A program made the translations under genes and the position numbers. 64,000 bases of DNA. It comes from an uncultured Eggerthella sp. (lineage in GTDB: Bacteria > Actinomycetota > Coriobacteriia > Coriobacteriales > Eggerthellaceae). Below, in pieces: positions 42,607 to 53,642 of the stretch. Each line of letters starts with the position of its first letter. The first letter of the stretch is position 1. The notes below the pieces were generated by a model. The model saw nothing but the letters and a program-made list of their open reading frames with translations, had not been told where the DNA came from and searched no databases. Location of the stretch: NCBI GenBank assembly GCA_900538545.1, contig UPYK01000006.1, positions 1 to 64,000 on the forward strand. The letters are read 5' to 3'.

Positions 42607-43926
42607 TTATTTAGTCTTCTTCGAGTTCGGACCGAAGCTAGGCTCCAGCACCTCAGGAGGCAGCGGATCGCCATCGTATTCCATGACTGCACCGTCAGCT
42701 GCGAGCTTATCGATCTCTGCATCGGTATAACCAGCGATGTTCTTCAAGATCTTACGCGTGTCATAACCAATCGGGCGGCTACGATAGAGCACCGGATCGC
42801 CAATAGAATCCAGACGGAACGGAGGCGTGGTAACAATGTACTCTTCGCCTTCGGTGAATTCTGAGGTCGGGCCCTGCTTGACATACTTGATGCGACGGAG
42901 CTGGTCATTAGCGAATGCCTCTTCGTCGTTCAGAACGTCAGCGACCGTTTGGATCTTCTCGAACGGAATATCGTTCTCACGGAAGCGCTTCTCAAGCTCA
43001 ACGAAGTCGAACTTCTTGGTAGCGTCCTGAATCGCTGCAACAACCTCTTCATAGCGGCCATTGTTCGCGAGAGCCTCGAGCGTGTTGAGCTCAGGATCGG
43101 TGAAGTACTTCGGATCCATCTCGAGCGTTTCGAACACGAGCTGGCAGTACTTGTTGTAGTTGCCGAAGCACATGAGGAACCAAACACCATCGCGAGAAGG
43201 ATAGGAGTTGTTAGTCGGGCACTTCGCCTTCATGCGGTCCTTCGGGTGAGGATCGCCCTGCTGTGCCGTGATGAGCGAGCAGGTCATGCCCCAGGTGCCA
43301 ACGTGATAGAGGCTCGTGGTGACCTTGTCGCCCTCGCCCGTGCGCAGCGCGCCTGCGTAAGCACCCAAGATGCCCGCGCAAAGAGCGCAGCCGGTGTTCC
43401 AGTCGCCAAATGCGATCGGCGAGTTGCCGGGCTCATAGTGCTCGTTGTTCTGCGGAATCGAAGCAACGAAGCCAGAACGTGCGGCAAATGAAGTTGCGTC
43501 GAAGCCCTTAGCGTCCTTCATGGGACCGAACTGGCCATAGCCACGGTTCTGCGCCCAAACAAGCTTCGGGAATTTCGCATGCAAGGTCTCATAGTCGAAA
43601 CCGAGGCGCTGAAGTGCACCGTCACGCAGCGAAGTAACGAAGATGTCTGCTTTTTCCAGAAGGCGCATCATTGCTTCCTTGCCTTCTGGGCTCTTGCAGT
43701 CGATCGCTGTCCATTCTTTGTTGAACGAACCGCAGTCATATGCGACATCGTCGAATTCGCTCTTGTAATGCATACCCCAAGCTGCACCCTGAGTACGCTG
43801 TTCGTCGCCCGTGAATGGCTCGACCTTGATGACCGTTGCGCCCAATTCGCCGAGCAGACGGCTTGCTGCAGGACCAGCTGCATACTGGGTGAGATCAACG
43901 ACGATTACGCCTTCCAAACCTGCCAT
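42607..43926 (-). CDS. CaiB/BaiF-type (class III) CoA-transferase
   Basis: A 439-residue second class III CoA-transferase. The start is GVIVVDLTQYAAGPAASRLLGELGATVIKVE; the candidate catalytic Asp is in IAFGDWNTGCALCAG. It is divergent in sequence from its neighbour, with a longer C-terminus and acidic tail. ATG 43926 is preferred because GGAG lies 7 bp upstream; a TTG 12 bp before is possible. The pair follows an MDR alcohol dehydrogenase/SDR unit, but a terminator separates them, so they may be regulated apart. Confidence 0.9.
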   Translation of the reverse strand: MAGLEGVIVVDLTQYAAGPAASRLLGELGATVIKVEPFTGDEQRTQGAAWGMHYKSEFDDVAYDCGSFNKEWTAIDCKSPEGKEAMMRLLEKADIFVTSLRDGALQRLGFDYETLHAKFPKLVWAQNRGYGQFGPMKDAKGFDATSFAARSGFVASIPQNNEHYEPGNSPIAFGDWNTGCALCAGILGAYAGALRTGEGDKVTTSLYHVGTWGMTCSLITAQQGDPHPKDRMKAKCPTNNSYPSRDGVWFLMCFGNYNKYCQLVFETLEMDPKYFTDPELNTLEALANNGRYEEVVAAIQDATKKFDFVELEKRFRENDIPFEKIQTVADVLNDEEAFANDQLRRIKYVKQGPTSEFTEGEEYIVTTPPFRLDSIGDPVLYRSRPIGYDTRKILKNIAGYTDAEIDKLAADGAVMEYDGDPLPPEVLEPSFGPNSKKTK

Positions 43927-43965
43927 GTATTTCTCCAATCTAAAGAATAAATAACCTATTGAAAG

Positions 43966-43992
43966 AAAGCCCCGGCAGAAAACCGGGGCTTT
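43966..43992 (-). terminator. Intrinsic terminator of the dehydrogenase pair
   Basis: AAAGCCCCGG (43966-43975) pairs perfectly with CCGGGGCTTT (43983-43992); a T-rich tract follows on the minus strand. It separates the dehydrogenase genes from the CoA-transferase pair, 48 bp after the dehydrogenase stop. Confidence 0.9.
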
Positions 43993-44039
43993 CCAATTCC
44001 CCTTATACGGGAGAGTAGTGCTATTTCAAGCCAGCTGAA

Positions 44040-45092
44040 TTACGGCTCGAGGATAACACGGAGGCCTTCGCCAGCGTCGATGAGCTCCATGCCCTTTTCG
44101 AAGTCCTTCAAAGGAAGAACGTGGCTTGCGATAGGCGCGATGTCGAGGCCGTTAGCAAGAAGTGCCAGGCCCTGACGCCAATGCTTGCGCTCGTAAGCAC
44201 GAGAACCAACGATGGTGATCTGACGCATAGCGATCGGGTTCATGTGAATAGTGGAAGCCTGAGCGGGCAGACCGGTGATGCCGATCTTGCCGTTCTTAGC
44301 GACCATTTCAACTGCCTGCTCAACAACGGTGTAGTGGCCAGCTGCGTCGAGAATGATCTCGGGGCCCTTGCCGTTGGTGAGTTCACTCACGCGAGCGATA
44401 ACGTCTTCTTCAGAGCCGTTGATAGTGATAGCACCGAGCTGCTCTGCAACCTGAAGACGCTTGGTGTCCATAGCGAGACCGGAGCAGATAACCTTCTGGA
44501 TACCATAAGCCTGCTTGAGGACTGCGATCATGAGAAGGCCGATGGGGCCAGGGCCCATGACAAGCGCGGTGTCGCCCGGCTCGGGATGTACGCGCTCAAC
44601 AGCGTTGAGAGCAACACCCAGGGGCTCGAGCAGTGCACCCTGAACGAACGAAACGTCGTCAGGCAGCGGGATAACATTAGTTGCACGCATGGGCATATAT
44701 TTTGCGAATGCACCTGGCAGGTCGGTACCGTAGAACGGACGATTGTCGCAGATGTTGACCATGCCCTTATCGCAGTAGGAGCAGGTGTTATCGAACAGAA
44801 CCGGGTTAGCGGTTACACGCATGCCAACCTTGAGGTTGCTCGGAGCGTTCTTGCCTACTTCAGCGATGACGCCGGAGAATTCGTGACCGAAAACTGCCGG
44901 GAAATGGATGTCATAAGAATTGAAGAGAGCTTCCTGACCGCGATGCAGAGAGTGATCGGTGCCGCAAATGCCGCAAGCCTTGATCTCAAGAAGTACTTCG
45001 TCGTCTTTGATCTGAGGAATCGGAGCATCCTCAACATACTGCCATGGCTCTTCGCGACCTACGCAGTGAACTGCATTCATTGTACCTTCCAT
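44040..45092 (-). CDS. Zinc-dependent alcohol dehydrogenase (MDR superfamily)
   Basis: A 350-residue medium-chain dehydrogenase of the threonine/sorbitol dehydrogenase style. The catalytic zinc site is in CGICGTDHSLH (Cys) and GHEFSG (His-Glu). The structural zinc cysteines appear in CSYCDKGMVNICDN, although one expected Cys is displaced. The Rossmann motif is VMGPGPIGLLMI. ATG 45092 has AAAGGGG at good spacing; ATG 45080 is an alternative. An SDR gene lies 81 bp upstream on the same strand. Natural substrate unknown; a polyol or hydroxyacid is plausible. Confidence 0.9.
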   Translation of the reverse strand: MEGTMNAVHCVGREEPWQYVEDAPIPQIKDDEVLLEIKACGICGTDHSLHRGQEALFNSYDIHFPAVFGHEFSGVIAEVGKNAPSNLKVGMRVTANPVLFDNTCSYCDKGMVNICDNRPFYGTDLPGAFAKYMPMRATNVIPLPDDVSFVQGALLEPLGVALNAVERVHPEPGDTALVMGPGPIGLLMIAVLKQAYGIQKVICSGLAMDTKRLQVAEQLGAITINGSEEDVIARVSELTNGKGPEIILDAAGHYTVVEQAVEMVAKNGKIGITGLPAQASTIHMNPIAMRQITIVGSRAYERKHWRQGLALLANGLDIAPIASHVLPLKDFEKGMELIDAGEGLRVILEP

Positions 45093-45173
45093 GTACAACC
45101 CCTTTCGATAGGTATGAAATGAAACGGAAGAAAAAGGTGCAGCCACCGAAGGGCAGCTGCACGAACAAAACAT

Positions 45174-45965
45174 TTACTGGATGGACCAGCCACCATCGAG
45201 AATGAGCGTCTGACCGGTGGTGTACTCGGTTACCGGTGAGCAGAGGAAGTAGATAGCGTTTGCCATTTCCTCGAGCGAGCCCATCTTGACCTTGCTTGGG
45301 GTGCGACCATATACATAGTCTTTCTGAGCAGGATTGTCTGCGAAGACCTTTTCGACCATCGGGGTCATAACGTAGCCCGGAGCAATGCCGTTGACGGTGA
45401 TGCCATACGGTGCGAAGTCAACTGCAAGTGAGCGAACCATACCCATAACAGCTGCCTTGGTGATGCTGTAGAGAGCAATGTTCTCCATAGCAGAGATGCC
45501 ACGCTGGGAAGAGATGAGTACCATCTTGCCGCCGTGACCTTTTTCCTTCATGAAACGAGCAACAGCGGTTGCGAGGAAGAAGTTCGCCTTAGCATTGACA
45601 GCAAAGATCTTGTCCCAATCAGCTTCAGTTGCGTCCATTGCGTTCATACGAGGCAAGGAGATGCCTGCGGTGGAAATGAGAATGTCGATATCGCCGAATT
45701 CTGCAACGGTCTTATCGATCATTGCCTGTACTTGATTGGCATCGGTACCATCGCATACCATGCCAACGGCCTTACCGCCTGCTGCGCGAAGCTCTTCAGC
45801 AGTATCGAGGCAGATCTGCTCAGGAACGCCGCAAACCATGATGTTTGCGCCAGCAGCTGCGAACTGTTCCGCGGTTGCTTTACCGATACCAGAGCCACCA
45901 CCCATGATGATCGCGGTCTTACCCTTAAGTTGCTCCTCTGGAGCTGTTGCGAACCAATTTGCCAT
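45174..45965 (-). CDS. SDR-family oxidoreductase
   Basis: A 263-residue classical SDR. The glycine motif is MGGGSGIGKA, with ISTAG in place of NNAG. The active site has SSQRGISAMENIALYSITKA (Ser, Tyr, Lys). The C-terminal TTGQTLILDGGWSI is canonical. It is the first gene of a pair with the MDR dehydrogenase and probably works on the same intermediate in the pathway that uses the neighbouring CoA-transferases. The LysR gene upstream may regulate it. Confidence 0.9.
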   Translation of the reverse strand: MANWFATAPEEQLKGKTAIIMGGGSGIGKATAEQFAAAGANIMVCGVPEQICLDTAEELRAAGGKAVGMVCDGTDANQVQAMIDKTVAEFGDIDILISTAGISLPRMNAMDATEADWDKIFAVNAKANFFLATAVARFMKEKGHGGKMVLISSQRGISAMENIALYSITKAAVMGMVRSLAVDFAPYGITVNGIAPGYVMTPMVEKVFADNPAQKDYVYGRTPSKVKMGSLEEMANAIYFLCSPVTEYTTGQTLILDGGWSIQ

Positions 45966-46224
45966 GTTTACCTTCCTTTTCTTTTATTCCAGGCTCCTTG
46001 CCCTGCCCATGCACTACCGCCTATTACTGAATTGGCCGTTCGTTTGGCCACGATCGCGGTAGCTGCATGAGAAGAATAAGACCCCTGAATTAATCCCTCC
46101 GACTTAGTTATCAAGTCTGTATCAATTATCGACTTCATTAATGAACGCGTCCAATAGGCGCATCTGTCGAATTGATAGAATCCAAGAATAATATAGACGT
46201 AGGAATATTGATTTGGGCAATATA

Positions 46225-46317
46225 CATAGATTCAGCAATATCTATGGGGCAATTTTACTACCCAAATTATAGATTTTGTCCAACAAATCATTCAACCCAT
46301 AGACTAAGACCTATAGG
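46225..46317. promoter_or_regulatory. Candidate LysR operator region
   Basis: The 385-bp gap between the SDR gene and the lysR gene is very AT-rich. CATAGAT (46225-46231) and ATCTATG (46240-46246) form a perfect inverted repeat. A related CCATAG...CTATAGG pair lies at 46297-46317. Repeated ATAG/CTAT half-sites in one short region look like multiple LysR-type boxes controlling the SDR/MDR unit. No gene is seen in the gap. Confidence 0.55.
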
Positions 46318-46350
46318 TTTAGAACATGGTTTATTAGTGAATAGGAATTG

Positions 46351-47304
46351 CTATTCGAACGTGCCGCATTCGATCTGTTCGCGGCGATAATAATCGCGCA
46401 GGTCACCGATCTTACCAGAGGGGAACTTCGCAAAATTGCGTGCGAACTCGATGAGCTGGTCGGTCACGCAACTGCGGAATGCCTTTTCTTTATACGCCAT
46501 GTAGATCGTGTGGAACGGAGTTTGGATATCGGAGATGGGGATACCCACGAATCCGCGCGTTTTGATATCGTCGAGCGTCTCGAGCATGATGGCTACCGTA
46601 TCGGATTCGGAAACCACAAAGGCTGCGGCACTGATCTCGTCGTTGAACGACTGCTTGGGCGAAAGGCCAACGCGGCGGAATAGCCCCTCGAGCAACGTTG
46701 AAGCGAATGATTCCTTGCGATACGAAACCAAGTTATAGTCTTTGAGCTCTTCGAGCGAAACGCTTTCGCGAGAAGCAAGCTCATGGGTCTCTGAAACGCC
46801 TACGATCAAATTCTGCGTGATGATCGGCTCGTAAACGATATCGCGCTCATCGAGCACCATGCCGCAGAACGCAACATCGAGCTTGCCATCGAGCAGGCCT
46901 TTCAGGCAATCGTAGGTGGTTTCCTGATGGATGTCGAAATCGATGTTATCGCCGAATTCCTTGCGGAAGGAGCTGAGCAGAAGGGGAAGGAAGTTTCGCT
47001 GGATCGAGATGACCGCACCGATGCGGATCTGCCCTGAAAGCCCACTAGAATAGAGCTTCATAAGATCGATCGCTTTGTCGATCTCGCTGAGCGCAACGCA
47101 CACGTGCTCGTTGAATTCCGCACCATAGGAAGTAAGGCGCACATTACGACCAACACGCTCGAACAGCAGCACGCCAAGTTCTTTCTCCAAATTGCCGATC
47201 GAATTTGAAAGAGAAGGCTGCGTGATGAAAAGCTCTTCGGAGGCTTTTCCGTAATGTTCAAGCTCAGCGAGCTTTCTGAAGTAATAAAGCTGAGAAAGAT
47301 TCAT
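46351..47304 (-). CDS. LysR-family transcriptional regulator
   Basis: A 317-residue LysR-type regulator. The winged-helix N-terminus reads MNLSQLYYFRKLAELEHYGKA and includes the recognition helix QPSLSNSIGNLEKELG. The effector-binding domain (about residues 90-310) starts GQIRIGAVISIQRNFLP. Its gene precedes the SDR/MDR/CoA-transferase cluster in the direction of transcription, so it is the likely regulator. ATG 47304 has AAGGA at good spacing. Confidence 0.93.
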   Translation of the reverse strand: MNLSQLYYFRKLAELEHYGKASEELFITQPSLSNSIGNLEKELGVLLFERVGRNVRLTSYGAEFNEHVCVALSEIDKAIDLMKLYSSGLSGQIRIGAVISIQRNFLPLLLSSFRKEFGDNIDFDIHQETTYDCLKGLLDGKLDVAFCGMVLDERDIVYEPIITQNLIVGVSETHELASRESVSLEELKDYNLVSYRKESFASTLLEGLFRRVGLSPKQSFNDEISAAAFVVSESDTVAIMLETLDDIKTRGFVGIPISDIQTPFHTIYMAYKEKAFRSCVTDQLIEFARNFAKFPSGKIGDLRDYYRREQIECGTFE

Positions 47305-47421
47305 TTCTGTCCTTTTCCTTCGCCCGTCGAGCACGAGCGCACACTGCATCATCTACATCCGCAACAACCCCAAATGCTACGGATGCCTTCCCATTCATCT
47401 GCTCCTCGTGCAGATCCGAAC

Positions 47422-48033
47422 CTAGAGCCTGCTCTGTGCTGCTCCAACTGCTTGTGCGAGAAATACCGCAAGCAGCATCTTCAAAAGATCGGGAACGACA
47501 AAAGGAGCGACAGCCGCCACAAATGCAGCCTCTGCCGTAAGCTGGCCGACCCACATAAGCCACAGCCAACCAAATACATAATAAATAGCCGCAAAACAAA
47601 CGCCCACTATGAGGCTGCGGAGCAAGAATCCTCTTTTCACCTGGCCGCCGAGAAACGTTGCGCGCTGGTCGGAAGCGAAAGCAGCACGCTTAGACAGCAG
47701 ATGGCTGAGGGGCAAAACGATGCACGCGCCCACCACAAAACCCATGATGAAGCCACCCGTTGGGCCGAACAGAGCACCTATCCCGCCACGGAACCCCGTG
47801 AAGACCGGAAGGCCAATAGCGCCGAGCGCAACGTAGCCGCAGATCGCGATGAAAGCATCCCTGGGTTTGAGCGCAAACAGCGTGAAGAAGATAGCAAGCG
47901 GAGAAAGGGAAAGAGGTACAGGACCGATCGGTACGGTGACCCATGCAGTAACTGCCATGCAGGCAATAGCTGCCGCACAATAGACGACCGAACGGCTTCT
48001 CGATTGTTGCCTCACCATGACTTCTGCTGACAT
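47422..48033 (-). CDS. bioY: BioY biotin transporter (ECF S component)
   Basis: A 203-residue integral membrane protein of the BioY family, the biotin-binding S component of an energy-coupling factor transporter, with six expected helices. Typical family segments are TVPIGPVPLSLSPLAIFFTLF and ALGAIGLPVFTGFRGGIGALFGPTGGFIMGF. AGAAGGA precedes ATG 48033. No EcfA/EcfT genes are in the window; a shared ECF module is implied. A perfect inverted repeat lies upstream, possibly a biotin-responsive operator. Confidence 0.93.
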   Translation of the reverse strand: MSAEVMVRQQSRSRSVVYCAAAIACMAVTAWVTVPIGPVPLSLSPLAIFFTLFALKPRDAFIAICGYVALGAIGLPVFTGFRGGIGALFGPTGGFIMGFVVGACIVLPLSHLLSKRAAFASDQRATFLGGQVKRGFLLRSLIVGVCFAAIYYVFGWLWLMWVGQLTAEAAFVAAVAPFVVPDLLKMLLAVFLAQAVGAAQSRL

Positions 48034-48151
48034 GCTATCCTTCTCTCTTGCTTTTGAGTTTACTGCATACCTTGTTCGACTCTTGCCAGCGGCGGTTCGC
48101 ACCAGACGCGATCCATGGTGGCAGCGAGGAACAAGCTCACGGGTTGATCCA

Positions 48152-48179
48152 TAACCGATACACTGGAATCTATCGGTTA
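48152..48179. promoter_or_regulatory. Candidate operator upstream of bioY/mntP
   Basis: A perfect 9-bp inverted repeat, TAACCGATA (48152-48160) and TATCGGTTA (48171-48179), with a 10-nt spacer. It is in the divergent gap between bioY and mntP (48034-48299). A regulator of biotin uptake (BirA- or BioQ/BioR-like) is one explanation; the AACC/GGTT core is shared with BirA boxes but the whole does not match the classical BirA consensus. The other part of the gap holds no gene or recognisable riboswitch. Confidence 0.6.
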
Positions 48180-48299
48180 CTCATAAATTATATCTATAAA
48201 TCTATACATGTGACACCCAAAATCGATACTTTCGGACGACCTATTGATTTGAGCGGTCATAAAGAGATCGTGCATGATGAATTGTGGTAAAACAAGACC

Positions 48300-48854
48300 A
48301 TGAGTACGATCGAACTTCTCATTTTAGGGCTTGCGCTTTCCATGGACGCTTTTGCGGTAACGGTGTCCAACGCCTTCGTCTATCGCGGAACCGATAAAGC
48401 CCACCGTCTCTTGATGCCCGTCTTCTTCGGTGTCTTTCAGGGGCTCATGCCCGTGATCGGATTCTATGCTGGTTCGTTGGTGGGGCCCTTCATCGAAACC
48501 TATGCGGGCATCATCACGTTCGTTATCCTTGGGTTCATCGGCGGCAAGATGCTTTGGGATGCATTCCATGAAGAGCCCGAAGAAGTCTTCGATAAGCAGG
48601 CGAAACTCACGATTCCCGTCTTGTTCTTCCAAGCTATTGCCACGAGCATCGATGCGCTTGCCGTAGGTGTCAGCTTCGCAGCGCTTTCGCTCAACATCGC
48701 ATCGGCGGCAACCCTGATCGGCTTGACCACCGCACTGTGCTGCATCGTCGCGCTGATCATCGGGCGCCATTTCGGCATGAAGTTGGGGAACAAGGCCACG
48801 ATCATCGGCGGCATCGTCTTGATCGCGATCGGCATCAAAGCCCTGTTCACGTAA
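48300..48854 (+). CDS. mntP: Putative manganese efflux pump MntP
   Basis: A 184-residue membrane protein of the MntP/YebN family, six helices in two inverted halves. The conserved acidic motifs ALSMDAFAVTVSN and ATSIDALAVGVSF, one in each half, form the metal path. Length is as in E. coli MntP. No clear ribosome-binding site is visible, and its usual manganese riboswitch (yybP-ykoY) was not found upstream. It ends convergent with birA, overlapping by 8 bp. Confidence 0.9.
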   Translation: MSTIELLILGLALSMDAFAVTVSNAFVYRGTDKAHRLLMPVFFGVFQGLMPVIGFYAGSLVGPFIETYAGIITFVILGFIGGKMLWDAFHEEPEEVFDKQAKLTIPVLFFQAIATSIDALAVGVSFAALSLNIASAATLIGLTTALCCIVALIIGRHFGMKLGNKATIIGGIVLIAIGIKALFT

Positions 48855-49842
48855 GGGAATGGCGGGTGTGGACTTCGCCGGAGTTGGCGGCGATGACACG
48901 GCCTTGTTCGGTACGGAGGAGGAGTTCGCCAGAAGATGATGCTCCGATGACTTCGCCAGCGTAAAGCAGCTCCCCATCGATCGTTTCGAGTTCGACCTGT
49001 TCGCCTTTGTTATAGAGAAGGCCATTGTAGCCATCCATGAAGGGCTCTATCCCCTCTTCGCGCCATAATTCGTAAAACCCTTGGATGCAGCCGAGCAGCG
49101 CGGGAAGAAGCTGACCGCTTATTTGATCGAACGTAACGTCCGATAGAGCATCGAAGCTTTCAAGATATGCTGCGGGAACGCCGAGCTCTTCGGTCGAACC
49201 TGCTGCTTCAGCCTCTTCAACAGAAGAGCCACTAGGCGAAGTGATATTGATACCGATGCCGCAGCAGAGCTTACCGTCGATCATCTCGAGCGAGATGCCT
49301 ACTAGTTTGGCGCCTCCCTCATCGGATACGACCAGGATATCGTTAGGCCATTTGATCTTGATCTTGTCGGTCTGCGCGAAGGAAGCAAGCGTTTCCTGCA
49401 CCGCCAGCGAAAGAAGAAGGCTCAGCGTTGGAAGAGCGCTCTGGTCCACCTTAGGTTGAAGATGCTCGCTCAAAGGATCGAGGATGAACGAGAAATACAA
49501 GCCGCCTTCAGGACTCTTCCACGATCTTCCTTGCCTTCCATACGCTGCAGTTTGCCTGTTGGCCACGAAACAGATTCCTTCAGGAGCTCCTTTAGAAATA
49601 GCTTCTTTTACGCAGTTGTTGGTCGAATCAACTTCATCGAAGAACGTGACGCGCCAGAATCCGCCACCGTACGTCTTCACTTCGGCGGAAGCTTGCTGTT
49701 CCTCCCCTTCCTGCGGGCGAGCTGCTTCTTGCAGATGCGCTATGGCCTGCAGGAATGCCGCATCCTTCAGGGGGTTCGCGTCTTGTGGACGGCTTGTATC
49801 TTGCGGGTGCGCAGCATCCTGCGAACGTGATGCGTTGTTCAT
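48847..49842 (-). CDS. birA: Biotin-[acetyl-CoA-carboxylase] ligase lacking HTH, with Q/D/P-rich extension
   Basis: A 331-residue biotin protein ligase. The catalytic domain starts at about residue 68 with FFDEVDSTN, followed by ANRQTAAYGRQGRSWKSP (biotinyl-AMP loop) and KIKWPNDILV. The first 60 residues contain imperfect repeats of QDA and PQD-like words and no helix-turn-helix. So unlike E. coli BirA it should not bind DNA itself. Its start overlaps the folP/folK stop (TAATG), giving coupling. Confidence 0.9.
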   Translation of the reverse strand: MNNASRSQDAAHPQDTSRPQDANPLKDAAFLQAIAHLQEAARPQEGEEQQASAEVKTYGGGFWRVTFFDEVDSTNNCVKEAISKGAPEGICFVANRQTAAYGRQGRSWKSPEGGLYFSFILDPLSEHLQPKVDQSALPTLSLLLSLAVQETLASFAQTDKIKIKWPNDILVVSDEGGAKLVGISLEMIDGKLCCGIGINITSPSGSSVEEAEAAGSTEELGVPAAYLESFDALSDVTFDQISGQLLPALLGCIQGFYELWREEGIEPFMDGYNGLLYNKGEQVELETIDGELLYAGEVIGASSSGELLLRTEQGRVIAANSGEVHTRHSLT

Positions 49843-51158
49843 TACTCGCACTTCCAAGCTTTGCCGTACTTAACGTTATCGAACGTGACTGGCACGCCAT
49901 TAGCAAGCTCATGATGAGGCAGAAGCTCCAAGAGCGGCTTCACCACGAAATCGCGCTCGAGCAAGAGTGGATGCGGCAGGGTGAGCACCTCAAGATCGGA
50001 AACGTAGCCTTGGTAATCGAGGATATCGAGATCGCACGTGCGCGGGCCGTTCTTCTGCGTGCGCACACGCCCTAAGCTGTTCTCGATCGCTTGGAGGTAG
50101 GTGAGCAGTTCTTGCGGGGGCAAGCCGGTGCGTATGAGCACGACCGTGTTCACGAAAAGATCCTGATCCTCGAAATAGGCCGGTTCGCTTTCGTAGTAGC
50201 TTGAAATATCGATGATCTGCGTGTCGGGCAGCATGCACATGTCGCCGATGGCCTTGTTGATCATCGCGATCTTACCTTCGCGCTCCTCGCCTTCGTCGGC
50301 CACGAGCGCTACGTTGCAGCCCATGCCGATGAGCACGTAGGGGCGCAGGTTCTCTTCGAGCGCTTGAGCGGTGAGCGCCACGTTGTGCGTACGGATGACC
50401 GATGCGCCCAGCTCGCAGGCCATGAGTGCTTCAGCGGCCGAAGCGCTATCACGCTCTTTTGGGTCTTCGATGTGGTACGCTTCGCCAATGTAGCTCTTGC
50501 GCGAAACCGCAACCATGGTCGGAAAGCCCAGGCGGTTGAACTCGTGGAAGTTCCTCATGAGCTCGACCGTCTGCTTCGCCGTCTTGCCGAAACCAGGACC
50601 AGGATCGAGGCAGATGCGCTCGCGCGCGACGCCGTGCGCGATCAAATTATCTGCCTGCGCTTTTAAGTAATCGCGCACTTCGGCAAGCACGTCTTCATAG
50701 ACGGGTTCATTTTGCATCGTTCGAGGATCATCGCCGCCCATATGCATGACCACAAGCCCCGCATCGCACGAAGCGGCCAGGTCGACCATGACAGGATCGC
50801 GGAAGCCGCTCACGTCGTTGATGATCGAAGCGCCTGCTGCGAGCGCCGCACGCGCAACAGGAGCATGACGGGTATCGATGCTCACGCAAATACCCTTACT
50901 AGCCAGCGCCTTCACCACATCGAGCACGCGGGCGCACTCTTCCTCTTCGCTTACGGGCGCGGCGCCGGGACGCGTTGATTCTCCCCCGACATCGATGATG
51001 AGCGCGCCTTCCTCGATCATCTGAAGTCCGCGTGCGATCGCGTCTTCAGGCGTTGGATACGAGCCACCATCGGAGAAAGAATCGGGCGTAAGATTCAAGA
51101 TGCCCATGATAATGGGCATCTTGGCATCAAAACTGTACTGGCTGCATTTCCAGATCAT
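49842..51158 (-). CDS. folP: Dihydropteroate synthase - HPPK fusion (FolP-FolK)
   Basis: A 438-residue bifunctional folate enzyme. Residues 1-265 are dihydropteroate synthase (MGILNLTPDSFSDGG, DVGGESTRPGA, SIDTRH, DPGPGFGKT). Residues 270-438 are 6-hydroxymethyl-7,8-dihydropterin pyrophosphokinase (PRTCDLDILDY, PHPLLLERDFVVKPLLEL), with GCNVALVADEGEREGKI-like start. The fused order FolP-FolK joins two consecutive steps in reverse pathway order. It follows ftsH by 17 bp. Confidence 0.94.
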   Translation of the reverse strand: MIWKCSQYSFDAKMPIIMGILNLTPDSFSDGGSYPTPEDAIARGLQMIEEGALIIDVGGESTRPGAAPVSEEEECARVLDVVKALASKGICVSIDTRHAPVARAALAAGASIINDVSGFRDPVMVDLAASCDAGLVVMHMGGDDPRTMQNEPVYEDVLAEVRDYLKAQADNLIAHGVARERICLDPGPGFGKTAKQTVELMRNFHEFNRLGFPTMVAVSRKSYIGEAYHIEDPKERDSASAAEALMACELGASVIRTHNVALTAQALEENLRPYVLIGMGCNVALVADEGEEREGKIAMINKAIGDMCMLPDTQIIDISSYYESEPAYFEDQDLFVNTVVLIRTGLPPQELLTYLQAIENSLGRVRTQKNGPRTCDLDILDYQGYVSDLEVLTLPHPLLLERDFVVKPLLELLPHHELANGVPVTFDNVKYGKAWKCE

Positions 51159-51175
51159 GAATGAACATCCTTTGG

Positions 51176-53581
<2,406 letters not shown>

Positions 53582-53642
53582 AACGTATCAATGTTCCTTA
53601 TGCGTTGGTCGGTTGGTCATTCAGTGGTTCAGTCGTTTACGA

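Noticed and set aside
48180..48299. Possible manganese (yybP-ykoY) riboswitch before mntP
   Set aside because: The conserved core sequence and stem arrangement could not be found.
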